Assembly (NCBI GenBank): GCA_025800385.1
Contig: JAOXRS010000012.1
Span: 105,489 to 169,488 of the forward strand
DNA: 64,000 nucleotides
Direction of reading: 5' to 3'
Origin: Candidatus Albibeggiatoa sp. nov. NOAA
GTDB taxonomy: Bacteria > Pseudomonadota > Gammaproteobacteria > Beggiatoales > Beggiatoaceae
The first letter of the stretch is position 1. Each line of letters starts with the position of its first letter. Positions 45,431-53,729 of the stretch are shown here, one piece after another. The notes beneath the pieces were generated by a model that searched no databases, was not told the origin of the DNA, and saw only the letters and a list, made by a program, of their open reading frames with translations. The translations under genes were made by a program, and so were the position numbers.

Positions 45431-45610
45431 TTATTTGAGACCTAATTGCTTATATAATAACAACCCAGGGCAAATGCCTGTCACACCTGCAAACACTAAC
45501 ATCACCGTCAGCACATACAGTAACCAGTGCACTTGATCCCAGCCTGATAACCAAACCCCTGTCCCGAGTAAACTTGCAACGGTTAAGAAAAGCATACGTT
45601 GTGCAGTCAT
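45431..45610 (-). CDS. Small DUF2892/YgaP-type membrane protein
   Basis: A 59-residue protein with two membrane helices (about 6-22 and 29-47), starting M-T-A-Q-R and containing G-V-T-G-I-C-P-G-L-L-L-Y, the DUF2892 signature (T-G-x-C-P-x-Y, as in the membrane part of YgaP rhodanese and related sulfur or thiol proteins). TGGAG lies about 7 nt before the ATG. A longer minus-strand ORF overlapping it is a wrong-frame shadow. It heads the operon with the cytochrome c peroxidase. Confidence 0.82.
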   Translation of the reverse strand: MTAQRMLFLTVASLLGTGVWLSGWDQVHWLLYVLTVMLVFAGVTGICPGLLLYKQLGLK

Positions 45611-45730
45611 GTTGATTCTCCATCTGTTGGCAGACTTGCAATCTTGATATAAGCACTGAAGTATTGATTGCTAAGCCTTGATAATTATTCATAAAACTCG
45701 AAATGCAGCTTAAGATAAGTTAGAATAATT

Positions 45731-45741
45731 TAGAAATTCTA
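45731..45741. promoter_or_regulatory. Candidate LysR-regulator site
   Basis: TAGAA-A-TTCTA is a palindrome located between the divergent peroxidase operon and the LysR gene; a second TAGAAT half-site lies 10 bases upstream. LysR proteins commonly bind such sites (T-N11-A dyads) between themselves and their target. The match is short and could be chance in AT-rich DNA. Confidence 0.3.
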
Positions 45742-45779
45742 TTTTTGAATAAGATTTATTTATTTTTTGAATATATGCG

Positions 45780-46697
45780 ATGAACCTAAAACAATTACTT
45801 TTTGCTCAATCAGTTGCAGAAACCTGTTCATTTAGTCAGGCGGCAGAAATGTGTCACGCGACGCAACCTACGTTGTCCAATGCTATTGCACAGTTAGAGG
45901 ATGAATTAGGCGGAAAGTTATTCGTGCGTACAACGCGTAGTGTGGAATTGACCAAGTTTGGGGAATATATGTTGCCGTATATTCGGGCGGTATTAGATGA
46001 TAAAAATGAGTTACAAAAGGCGGCGCAGGCATACCATAATCCTGAACATAAATTGCTAAGAATTGGCTTATCACCGTTAATTGATATGAAGTTGTTAACC
46101 CAAGTACTCGTCCCATATCGTCAAGCGCATCCAGAAATGAACGTATTTTTCAAAGAATGTTTACTGGATGACTTAAACCAGCGGCTTGCGTTAGAACAAA
46201 TTGATTTTGCAGTTGTGCCCGAGAGTATTGCCCGACAGCAGCATAGCTTTTTTTATTCAGAAAATTTATATTATTTGCCACAAGAGATTGATTCAACTCA
46301 GCAAAAAGTTTTTCAATATCGCATTAATGAGCTACCTGAAGCACAGATTATTTTGACAGGTGGCGGTTGTGGTTTGAATGGCTATTTAGAACATATTTTT
46401 AAACAAGAACAAGCAGAATTAAACGCGTATCCAGGGCAGGCCTTAAGTTATCCAGTAATTGAAGAATGGGCTTCGTTGGGGATTGGTGCAGGGATTTTAC
46501 CTAAAGCCAAAATCTCATCTGAGAATAAAATGGCACGTCCGCTATTATTAAACAATGGACAGGCAGCAAAATTTTCTTATAACTGGATATGGCAAAATGA
46601 TATGCTTGAAAGACAAGATATTGCAGATTTTATTGACTATATTCGCAATACCATTCCTGCATTGATTCGGGGTGAGGAGCAATTGGCGGCTGCATAG
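45780..46697 (+). CDS. LysR-family transcriptional regulator
   Basis: The 305 residues are standard. The N-terminal helix-turn-helix is F-S-Q-A-A-E-M-C-H-A-T-Q-P-T-L-S-N-A-I-A-in about 18-37, followed by L-E-D-E-L-G-G-K-L-F-V-R-T-T-R. The rest is the LysR substrate-binding domain. Q-P-T-L-S and the C-terminal part look somewhat like OxyR/CysB-type branches, but the OxyR redox cysteines are not clear: Cys residues are in K-E-C-L-L and G-G-G-C-G-L-N-G. Divergent from the peroxidase/DUF2892 operon, it most likely controls it, perhaps in response to peroxide. The signal is inferred. Confidence 0.9.
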   Translation: MNLKQLLFAQSVAETCSFSQAAEMCHATQPTLSNAIAQLEDELGGKLFVRTTRSVELTKFGEYMLPYIRAVLDDKNELQKAAQAYHNPEHKLLRIGLSPLIDMKLLTQVLVPYRQAHPEMNVFFKECLLDDLNQRLALEQIDFAVVPESIARQQHSFFYSENLYYLPQEIDSTQQKVFQYRINELPEAQIILTGGGCGLNGYLEHIFKQEQAELNAYPGQALSYPVIEEWASLGIGAGILPKAKISSENKMARPLLLNNGQAAKFSYNWIWQNDMLERQDIADFIDYIRNTIPALIRGEEQLAAA

Positions 46698-46704
46698 TAA
46701 ACAA

Positions 46705-46728
46705 AAGGGAGTACCAGCGCACTCCCAA
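46705..46728. terminator. Terminator between LysR and HDAC-like genes
   Basis: GGGAGT (46707-46712) and ACTCCC (46721-46726) form a hairpin with an 8-base loop between convergent stops, with A-rich flanks. Confidence 0.65.
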
Positions 46729-46734
46729 ATGCTA

Positions 46735-47673
46735 TTAATCCATGTGCATTAACACTTTCAAGTGAGCAGTCACACTACGCGCGAGAGATGATAAATCATA
46801 ACCACCTTCTAGCATTGAAACCACACGACCGTCAGCGAATTTATCCGCAACTACCATCAATTCTTTTGTCACCCATGCGTAATCAGATTCACGCAAATGG
46901 AAGTTAGACATATCGTCCTCAATATGCGCATCAAACCCTGCAGAGATGAAAATCATTTCAGGTGCGAATTTCGTTAATGCTGGAATCCAGTGCATTAGCA
47001 CCGCTTCACGGAATTTATCACCTGATGTTCCTGCTGGCAAAGGCACGTTGATAATATGATCGCTAATTACATCATCACCAGAAAAAGGATAAAACGGATG
47101 TTGGAAGCTCGAGCAAAATAGAACTCGTGGCTCATTTTGGAAAATATCTTCTGTGCCGTTCCCATGGTGTACGTCAAAATCAATAATCGCGACACGACGT
47201 AAACCATAATCATGAATAGCATGAGCCGCTGCGACAGCAATATTATTGAAAAAGCAGAAGCCCATTGCTCCACCACGTTCTGCATGGTGTCCCGGTGGAC
47301 GTACATTACAAAATGCAATTTTATGCTGATGTTTATGACCTAGCACCAAATCTGTGGCCATGACAGCCGCGCCTGCTGCACGTAATGCGGCTTTAGGGGT
47401 TTTATTAGTGATAACGGTATCAGGATCAAGATAGCTATGCTCACCATCTGGCAACTTGGCAAATGACAAGACTTTATCCACATATTTCGCATCATGCACG
47501 CGGGTTAAATATTTCTTTTCTGCTAATGGGGCTTCATGATGTCTTACGAAATCAAAAATATGCGCCATCCGCATTCTATCTTCGATGGCATTAATTCTGG
47601 CAGGTTGCTCAGGATGCTCCTCCCCCATATCATGCTCTAAACAATCGGGGTGATAAATATAGGCGATACTCAT
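46735..47673 (-). CDS. Histone deacetylase / acetylpolyamine amidohydrolase family protein
   Basis: Zinc hydrolase that removes acetyl groups from lysine or polyamines, in the cytoplasm. The 312 residues show the family motifs: R-P-P-G-H-H-A-E-R (active-site His pair, ~130-138), G-F-C-F-F-N-N-I-A-V-A-A-A-H-A, I-D-F-D-V-H-H-G-N-G-T-E-D-I-F (zinc Asp/His, ~172-186), S-A-G-F-D-A-H and E-G-G-Y-D-L. All ligands are present, so it should be active. Whether the substrate is acetylpolyamine, acetoin-related or protein lysine is not decided by sequence. It stands alone. Confidence 0.92.
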   Translation of the reverse strand: MSIAYIYHPDCLEHDMGEEHPEQPARINAIEDRMRMAHIFDFVRHHEAPLAEKKYLTRVHDAKYVDKVLSFAKLPDGEHSYLDPDTVITNKTPKAALRAAGAAVMATDLVLGHKHQHKIAFCNVRPPGHHAERGGAMGFCFFNNIAVAAAHAIHDYGLRRVAIIDFDVHHGNGTEDIFQNEPRVLFCSSFQHPFYPFSGDDVISDHIINVPLPAGTSGDKFREAVLMHWIPALTKFAPEMIFISAGFDAHIEDDMSNFHLRESDYAWVTKELMVVADKFADGRVVSMLEGGYDLSSLARSVTAHLKVLMHMD

Positions 47674-47852
47674 TCCATCTCCTTCGTCAAACTGTCCTTA
47701 GAAAAACTTTAATTATGGCTCTATTCTAACCTAATTAGTGCAATTGCTGTTTATTTTTGTTTTAAACAATGTTCACTGCGGGTATATCCATATAATTTGT
47801 GTAACTTATACCAATAAGATTATTTTGCACTCAATAATAAGTTTTGTTATCG

Positions 47853-50018
47853 CTAGAGCACTTCAGTGGGTTGTTGAACTTCTATATCTTGATTAAGTGT
47901 AATAGGTCCATCTTGTAACGGTTGTGGTTTACCTACCCAAAAGCCTTGAATATAATCCACGTTTAACTCTTGTAATTTATTAAAAATATCTTCATTTTCG
48001 ACAAACTCTGCAATAGTTTCAATATTCATCAAATGAGCAATATCATTAATGGATTTAACCATGGCATAATTCACTTCATCATCAGCAATATGCCGAATTA
48101 AGTTGCCGTCGATTTTCAGAAAATCAATCGGCAGTTTTTTCAAAAAGCTAAATGCTGATATACCTGTTCCAAAATCATCCATTGCAATCTTACAACCTAA
48201 GGCTTTTATTTCTTGAATAAAATGTTGTGCACCAGTAAAGTTACTAATTGCTGTTGTTTCGGTAATTTCAAAACAAATTTTATTTAGGGGTACATGGGTT
48301 TTTAGAAGATAGCTTTTGACTTGTTTTAGGAAGTTTTGATCTGCCAATGAATAAGCTGAAATATTAATACTACACAGGTTTAAGCCTTGTAAGCGCACTG
48401 GGTTATGGCTAATCCAAACCAGTGTTTGCTCAATAACATATAAATCAAGGGTTGGCATCAAGTTATAGCGGGCAGCGGTTGATAAAAATGCTCCCGGAGG
48501 GGCTAGATGTCCTTGACGATCATCCATTCGTAATAATACTTCATAAAACTTGGGATATTGAGAATCTTTTAATGAGTTAATAGGTTGATAGAAAAGATGA
48601 AAGCCAGTATTTTTTTCTAAATTATTATTAATAACCGATACCCATTCAATTTCTTCAGCCAAATCGGTATCTTTGTAAATATGTACATTGTTGCGCCCCG
48701 CATTTTTAGCGGCATAACAAGCGGCATCAGCCATCGCAAGTACACTTTTTTGATTGGTGGTTTTATCTGATAAGCGATCGGTGATCGGCATTAAACCAAT
48801 GCTAATGCCAATTTTAAATACACGACGGGTGAGTTTATTCTTTTCATCTGTCCAAAAGAAACGTAAATTTTGTACATCATCACATAGCTTATGTGCAAGC
48901 AATAATGCGTCTTGTAATTTACATTGCTCTAATAACAAAGCAAATTCATCACCGCCTAAGCGCGCTAATGTTGCTTTTGCATAAGAATTAAATTCATTGA
49001 CTGATGTTTGCAGTAAGATCGCAACATCTTTTAACAGTTGGTCACCTGCATCATGCCCACAGGTATCATTTACAATTTTAAACTGATCTAAATCCAAATA
49101 TAACAATGCATGTTCTATATCTTGATGACGCGGTTGTTGCAATACATCATGCAGTCGGTTATTAAACTCATGCCGATTAAATAAAGTCGTTAATGCATCA
49201 TGTTTAGCCTGAAACGACAATTTTTGAGTCATACGGCGGTTTTCAGTCATATCATGAAATACCAATACGACACCAATAATATTACCATGTCGATCTTGGA
49301 TCGGAGCAGCAGAGTCTTCAATCGCAAAGTAATGTTGACCATTTCGGTGCTGCAATACAATATTATCCCCATCATCAGTTAATTCAATTACTTGACGACT
49401 TTCTAAACACTCTTCAATAGGAAAATGTACAGGTGACTTTGATACTTCATTAATTAGAGAGAACACTTGATTGATTGGTTTGCCACGCGCCTCATCATGT
49501 GACCAACCCGTCAAACAGGTTGCAATCGGATTGACATACTCAATTAAACCTTTTGCATCCGTGGTAATCACGCCATCACCAATAGATGCCAAAGTGACTT
49601 GGGCTTTCTCTTTCTCGTCAAATAATGCTTCTTCAGCGCGTTTAGCCTGCAATATATAGTGGATACGATTGCGCAATACATCCCAATTAACGGGCTTTGT
49701 CACATAGTCAGTAGCCCCTGCAGCATAGGCTTTATCAACCCATTCACGCCCTACATAAGCGGTGACAATAATAACGGGTAAATACTTCGCTTCAGGTAAA
49801 GATTTAATTCTCTGACAAGCCGTTACCCCATCTAATGTTGGCATATCTGCATCCATTAGAATGAGTTCTGGACGATGCTCAATAAAATAATCAATAGCTT
49901 GTTGACCGTTATCAGCGGTTTTAACTTTATAGCCAAATTTTTGTAATATCTCAGCCAAGACTTTGCGCATCAAAGGGGCATCGTCTACGACTAAAATATG
50001 TCCTTGATAATCTGCCAT
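47853..50018 (-). CDS. Response regulator with PAS, GGDEF and EAL domains
   Basis: Cyclic-di-GMP signalling protein of 721 residues. The receiver domain (1-125) has phosphoacceptor Asp56 in L-I-L-M-D-A-D-M-P. A PAS domain spans ~140-260. GGDEF follows (~270-440) with an intact L-G-G-D-E-F, then EAL (~455-705), whose signature is F-Y-E-V-L-L-R: the Glu is kept, and Ala is replaced by Val. Other EAL sites look intact (S-I-N-I-S, D-D-F-G-T-G, Y-I-Q-G-F). Both cyclase and phosphodiesterase activities are possible. It is 2 nt downstream of an HPt gene, so phosphorelay input is likely. Confidence 0.92.
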   Translation of the reverse strand: MADYQGHILVVDDAPLMRKVLAEILQKFGYKVKTADNGQQAIDYFIEHRPELILMDADMPTLDGVTACQRIKSLPEAKYLPVIIVTAYVGREWVDKAYAAGATDYVTKPVNWDVLRNRIHYILQAKRAEEALFDEKEKAQVTLASIGDGVITTDAKGLIEYVNPIATCLTGWSHDEARGKPINQVFSLINEVSKSPVHFPIEECLESRQVIELTDDGDNIVLQHRNGQHYFAIEDSAAPIQDRHGNIIGVVLVFHDMTENRRMTQKLSFQAKHDALTTLFNRHEFNNRLHDVLQQPRHQDIEHALLYLDLDQFKIVNDTCGHDAGDQLLKDVAILLQTSVNEFNSYAKATLARLGGDEFALLLEQCKLQDALLLAHKLCDDVQNLRFFWTDEKNKLTRRVFKIGISIGLMPITDRLSDKTTNQKSVLAMADAACYAAKNAGRNNVHIYKDTDLAEEIEWVSVINNNLEKNTGFHLFYQPINSLKDSQYPKFYEVLLRMDDRQGHLAPPGAFLSTAARYNLMPTLDLYVIEQTLVWISHNPVRLQGLNLCSINISAYSLADQNFLKQVKSYLLKTHVPLNKICFEITETTAISNFTGAQHFIQEIKALGCKIAMDDFGTGISAFSFLKKLPIDFLKIDGNLIRHIADDEVNYAMVKSINDIAHLMNIETIAEFVENEDIFNKLQELNVDYIQGFWVGKPQPLQDGPITLNQDIEVQQPTEVL

Positions 50019-50020
50019 GT

Positions 50021-50374
50021 TTAGTGAGCCTGCTCTAGTTCTGCAATGGCACGTTGTGTTTCATAATGTAATTTTTGTAGGCAAGACTCTATGTTTTTGG
50101 TTTGCATGGTTTTCGCTTTTTCTTCTAATTCTTTACAGGCTTGGCCAACTAAAGTGGCTCCCATTTGTAAACACTCACCCTTAAATTGATGCGATTTATA
50201 ACGTAAGTGCTCATAATCTTGTCGTTCAAAAGCTTGTTTTAATTGTTCATATTGTTCTGGGGCATAAGCTATAAACTGCTGTAGTAGCATTAAACACGTT
50301 TCACTACCCATAATTTCTTCCAGATGATGCAACATTTGAAAGTCAATTGGGCTGGTTTCTGGTGGTGTAGTCAT
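50021..50374 (-). CDS. HPt phosphotransfer protein
   Basis: A free-standing HPt domain. The phospho-His lies in Y-K-S-H-Q-F-K-G-E-C-L-Q-M-G-A, matching the H-x-L-K-G-x-x-x-x-x-G-A pattern. I take the ATG at 50374 (M-T-T-P-P-E) because GAGGG lies about 9 nt upstream; an in-frame ATG at 50416 would add 14 residues without a good site. The product has 117 residues. It is co-transcribed with the REC-PAS-GGDEF-EAL gene and probably phosphorylates its receiver. The hybrid kinase at 4667-7303 lacks an HPt and could be a donor, but that is speculative. Confidence 0.85.
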   Translation of the reverse strand: MTTPPETSPIDFQMLHHLEEIMGSETCLMLLQQFIAYAPEQYEQLKQAFERQDYEHLRYKSHQFKGECLQMGATLVGQACKELEEKAKTMQTKNIESCLQKLHYETQRAIAELEQAH

Positions 50375-50454
50375 AGCTCTACCCTCATTCATCGTGAGAA
50401 TTTTCAGTATTATCAATATTTATATAAAAGTATATAGATAATACTCAAAAATAT

Positions 50455-51204
50455 TTAAAGCCCACTGCGACATACAGGACAGTTTGGGTTTTTGCGCAAT
50501 TGCATGGTGTACCACTCCATGTGCAGCACATCCAAAATCAATAAACGACCATGTAGTATTTTACCTATTTTTGCGATCAATTTAATGGTTTCTAAGGCTT
50601 GCATACTGCCGATAACACCAACTAATGGAGCAAGAACGCCCGTTTGAGTGCATGTTTCTTGTAAATCTTGTTCTGTTTGGTATAAACAACGATAGCAAGG
50701 GTCTTGTGTAGATTGATTTAAAAATACACTAATTTGCCCTTCCATCCTAATTGCAGCTGCAGATACTAATGGTGTTTGAGTGTTAACGCAGGCTTGGTTT
50801 ATCTGTAAGCGCGTTTGTAAATTATCCGTACAATCTAGCACGACATCAATATCAGACAATTGCTGGCTTAAAGTATCGGGATCGAATGCCTGATAACAAG
50901 TCTCAATCTGACAGTCTGGATTATTGGCTTTAAGTTGTTGCAGTGCTGAATCCACTTTATATTGGCCAATATTTTCAGTGTGATGTGTTATTTGTCTTTG
51001 CAAATTAGACAGTTCCACCTTATCAAAATCACATAAAACCAACTTTCCCACGCCTGCAGCAGCAAGGTATAAACTGGCGGGTGCACCTAAACCGCCTAAG
51101 CCTATAATCATGATTTTAGCATCTAATAAGCGTTGTTGGCCGACCACATCTAATTCTGGCAACAAAATATGGCGACTATAGCGTAAAAGTTGGTTATCAT
51201 TCAT
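50455..51204 (-). CDS. MoeB/ThiF/HesA family adenylyltransferase
   Basis: E1-like enzyme that adenylates the C-terminal glycine of a sulfur-carrier protein (MoaD or ThiS). The ATP site is I-I-G-L-G-G-L-G-A-P (33-42), with D-F-D-K-V-E-L-S-N-L-Q-R-Q (~62-74), C-T-D-N-L (~124-128) and zinc cysteine pairs C-Y-R-C (~172) and C-P-V-C (~243). A conserved Cys in T-C-T-Q-T-G-V-L could be the catalytic one. The 249 residues are MoeB-sized, without the rhodanese domain. No moaD or thiS gene adjoins, so molybdopterin versus thiamine cannot be settled. Confidence 0.9.
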   Translation of the reverse strand: MNDNQLLRYSRHILLPELDVVGQQRLLDAKIMIIGLGGLGAPASLYLAAAGVGKLVLCDFDKVELSNLQRQITHHTENIGQYKVDSALQQLKANNPDCQIETCYQAFDPDTLSQQLSDIDVVLDCTDNLQTRLQINQACVNTQTPLVSAAAIRMEGQISVFLNQSTQDPCYRCLYQTEQDLQETCTQTGVLAPLVGVIGSMQALETIKLIAKIGKILHGRLLILDVLHMEWYTMQLRKNPNCPVCRSGL

Positions 51205-51245
51205 AAGTTTATATTTGTGACTCTTATACTTTCATATTATCGATA

Positions 51246-51506
51246 CTAACGCTTGTCACGATCATCAAATTCTAAATCAAACCCATCGTCATCATCATAT
51301 TCATCATCTTGAAGGCTATCAAGAAATAACCGACTCGCTAGCAAAAATGCAATTAAAACCAAGCTGCTTAATAAACAGATCAACGTTGCTTCAAATAAAG
51401 TGAAATGATAAATTTGCTCTAAAATAAACCCAAGCCCGATAAATAAGCTAGAAAGTAATAAAACAACAATAGCCATTATAATAACTGCTAAAAAATATCT
51501 AAACAT
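51246..51506 (-). CDS. Small membrane protein with acidic tail, uncharacterised
   Basis: An 86-residue protein with two hydrophobic helices (about 2-27 and 36-60), then a very acidic C-terminus (D-D-E-Y-D-D-D-D-G-F-D-L-E-F-D-D, about 67-82) ending in K-R. I do not recognise the family. It lies 41 nt upstream of the MoeB-like gene on the same strand and may be co-transcribed. The acidic tail should lie in the cytoplasm if both helices span the membrane. Confidence 0.55.
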   Translation of the reverse strand: MFRYFLAVIIMAIVVLLLSSLFIGLGFILEQIYHFTLFEATLICLLSSLVLIAFLLASRLFLDSLQDDEYDDDDGFDLEFDDRDKR

Positions 51507-51688
51507 CTAAAGAAAATCCATGCAATTGGCGAGAGGTTTGGGTCACAAGTATGTAAAATGACAAATAACCTGATATTTAACACCCTACAAAAAATATTGT
51601 CAAACCAACACTGTTCTGAAACTATGCTGTTGTTTTAGATGTGTTAAGGCTTTAGAATTTACAAAACTTTCTATTTCTCAAAAATGTC

Positions 51689-52996
51689 ATGCGTCCAGCC
51701 TCAAATTTATTATACTTATTGTTTTTATGGCTCTTGATGGCTGTTGTCGTCACATTTATTCCATTCTTGGCCTTGGCTTGGAAACTGTTAGGTTTTGCCA
51801 TATTCGGCTTAGCATTATTAGATGGCTGGAAATTATATGACATTAAATCAATTGAAATTCAGCGCAACGTATCAGGTTCTTTGGCTTTGGGCGTTTGGTC
51901 TGAAGTCACTTTACAGTTACGCAATCCCCACTTGCAAACACAAAAAGTAGAAATATTTGACGACTATCCGCCTTATTGTGAATTTGAAGCATTACCACAA
52001 ACATTACTTGTCAAATCTCAGCGTTCAGTGCAAACCCATTATCGTATTCGTCCAGAAAAGCGCGGCAATACACAATTTTCAGGTTTTCATTTGCTCACTT
52101 ATTCGCCTTTAGGCATTTGGAAAAAATATCGCTATATCAAGCAAGAAACCCCCATTAAGATATATCCTAATTTTGCAGCCATCACGAAATATACTTTACT
52201 GGCGATGGAAGATCGGCTCGGACAAATTGGGATTAAACAATTGCAGCGTCGTGGTGAGGGTTTGGAATTCCATCAATTACGAGAATATCGTGCGGGTGAC
52301 ACGTTACGCCAAGTTGACTGGAATGCTTCAGCTCGGATTAAAAAACTCATTTCTAAACAATATCAAGACGAACGCGATCAGCAAGTGATTTTTTTGTTAG
52401 ATTGTGGACGTAGGATGTGGACGCAAGATGGCGCATTGTCTCATTTCGATCATACTTTGAATGCGATGCTGTTGCTAACTTATGTGGCTTTACGTCAAGG
52501 TGATGCAATGGGTTTGATGACATTTAGCGGGCAAGAGCAACGTTGGTTAGCCCCACGCAAAGGGGTTAATTCAGTCAATGTGGTATTGAATACCGTGTAT
52601 GATTTACAGCCTAGTTTACACACCAGTGATTATTTAACAGCAGCCAAGCATTTGATTACAAGATTGAATAAACGTGCGTTGATTATTTTAGTATCAAACT
52701 TGCGTGATGAAGACCATGAAGAACTGATTCCAGCGATGCGATTATTACAAAAGCGACACTTAGTTTTGGTTGCTAGCTTACAAGAAGCAGTATTAAATCA
52801 AGTGCTAGATCAACCTGTTAATCAATTTAAAGAAGCGTTACGTTATGCTGCCACTCATGAATACTTACATAGCCGCCGACAAGCACATGAAGCGTTAAAC
52901 CGTCACGGGGTATTATATTTGGATACCGAGCCTGAGCATTTACCCATTTCTTTAGTCAATCGTTATTTGGAAATCAAGCGTAGTGGCGTGTTGTAA
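51689..52996 (+). CDS. DUF58 (VWA-like) domain protein
   Basis: A 435-residue membrane-anchored protein. Two helices at the N-terminus (about 5-26 and 27-45) are followed by an extracellular-type beta region, then the DUF58 signature around residues 190-225: G-E-G-L-E-F-H-Q-L-R-E-Y-x-x-G-D. D-W-N-A-S-A-R follows, then a VWA-like domain (F-L-L-D-C-G-R-R-M). Such proteins commonly pair with MoxR AAA ATPases, but no moxR is here. The stop overlaps the ATG of the next gene by one base (TAATG), so they are coupled. Confidence 0.85.
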   Translation: MRPASNLLYLLFLWLLMAVVVTFIPFLALAWKLLGFAIFGLALLDGWKLYDIKSIEIQRNVSGSLALGVWSEVTLQLRNPHLQTQKVEIFDDYPPYCEFEALPQTLLVKSQRSVQTHYRIRPEKRGNTQFSGFHLLTYSPLGIWKKYRYIKQETPIKIYPNFAAITKYTLLAMEDRLGQIGIKQLQRRGEGLEFHQLREYRAGDTLRQVDWNASARIKKLISKQYQDERDQQVIFLLDCGRRMWTQDGALSHFDHTLNAMLLLTYVALRQGDAMGLMTFSGQEQRWLAPRKGVNSVNVVLNTVYDLQPSLHTSDYLTAAKHLITRLNKRALIILVSNLRDEDHEELIPAMRLLQKRHLVLVASLQEAVLNQVLDQPVNQFKEALRYAATHEYLHSRRQAHEALNRHGVLYLDTEPEHLPISLVNRYLEIKRSGVL

Positions 52997-53673
52997 TGGG
53001 TTTTAAGTCGTTTATTTTATCTATTATTGTTGATGTATGTCTTTTTGGCTTATTTTGGTATTTGATTCGTTATGAACATATTGCAATTTTCTGGCTCAAT
53101 GTGGGATTGGGAGCTATTTCAATTTTCATATTTTTTTCGCAACTTAACCCCTACCAATCAGCTAGCAATAAGCAAGAACGAAATATCAATAACCTACTTA
53201 AAGAAGTGGAGAAGTCTTTATCAAAAAGCCACTTTTTAGATCATTTTGCTCTCATTGCGGCATTATCTGCCATCATTTTTTATCCATTCTTTCCTAGCAT
53301 CTTTGCGCTATTTATTATTATTGTCAGACTACAAAACTTCATCCTACCTTTTATCATCAATAGCTTTACATCCATGATTATCAGGCAAGGTTTTCGATAT
53401 AATTTAAGCAATGCTGATGCAATTAAAGAATTTTTAAGATATTTAGCACCGCAACAAAGCCTATCAGATTTCGAACAAAAAAATCATGGCGTTAATCGTC
53501 TAAGTCAGTTGGAAATGAATGCGATAGAAGAAAGCTTCCAAAAACATGTGCGCAAAGAGCTTAAAGGTGAGCTTGAAACCGTTTTATACCGTATTTTTTT
53601 AGTCTGGGCGCGGGCATTTAGTGTTGTTAATGCGGCTATTTTATCTATATTATTGTTTTTGATAATCGTTTGA
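52996..53673 (+). CDS. Uncharacterised membrane protein coupled to DUF58 gene
   Basis: 225 residues. Hydrophobic segments lie at about 5-22, 29-50, 88-125 and 205-223, with a charged cytoplasmic-type loop of ~80 residues (Asn/Gln/Lys/Glu-rich) before the last helix. No conserved motif that I recognise. The one-base overlap with the DUF58 gene strongly suggests that the two proteins work together, possibly in one membrane complex. Confidence 0.6.
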   Translation: MGFKSFILSIIVDVCLFGLFWYLIRYEHIAIFWLNVGLGAISIFIFFSQLNPYQSASNKQERNINNLLKEVEKSLSKSHFLDHFALIAALSAIIFYPFFPSIFALFIIIVRLQNFILPFIINSFTSMIIRQGFRYNLSNADAIKEFLRYLAPQQSLSDFEQKNHGVNRLSQLEMNAIEESFQKHVRKELKGELETVLYRIFLVWARAFSVVNAAILSILLFLIIV

Positions 53674-53729
53674 ATTCCAAATATTTATCACTTCATCATT
53701 AGAAAAAATACCATTCAACCTTTGGATGT

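Noticed and set aside
45450..45692. Minus-strand ORF of 80 codons overlapping the DUF2892 gene
   Set aside because: It is cysteine-rich and without family resemblance, and its frame runs across the well-formed DUF2892 gene at 45431-45610, which has a ribosome site and clear signature.
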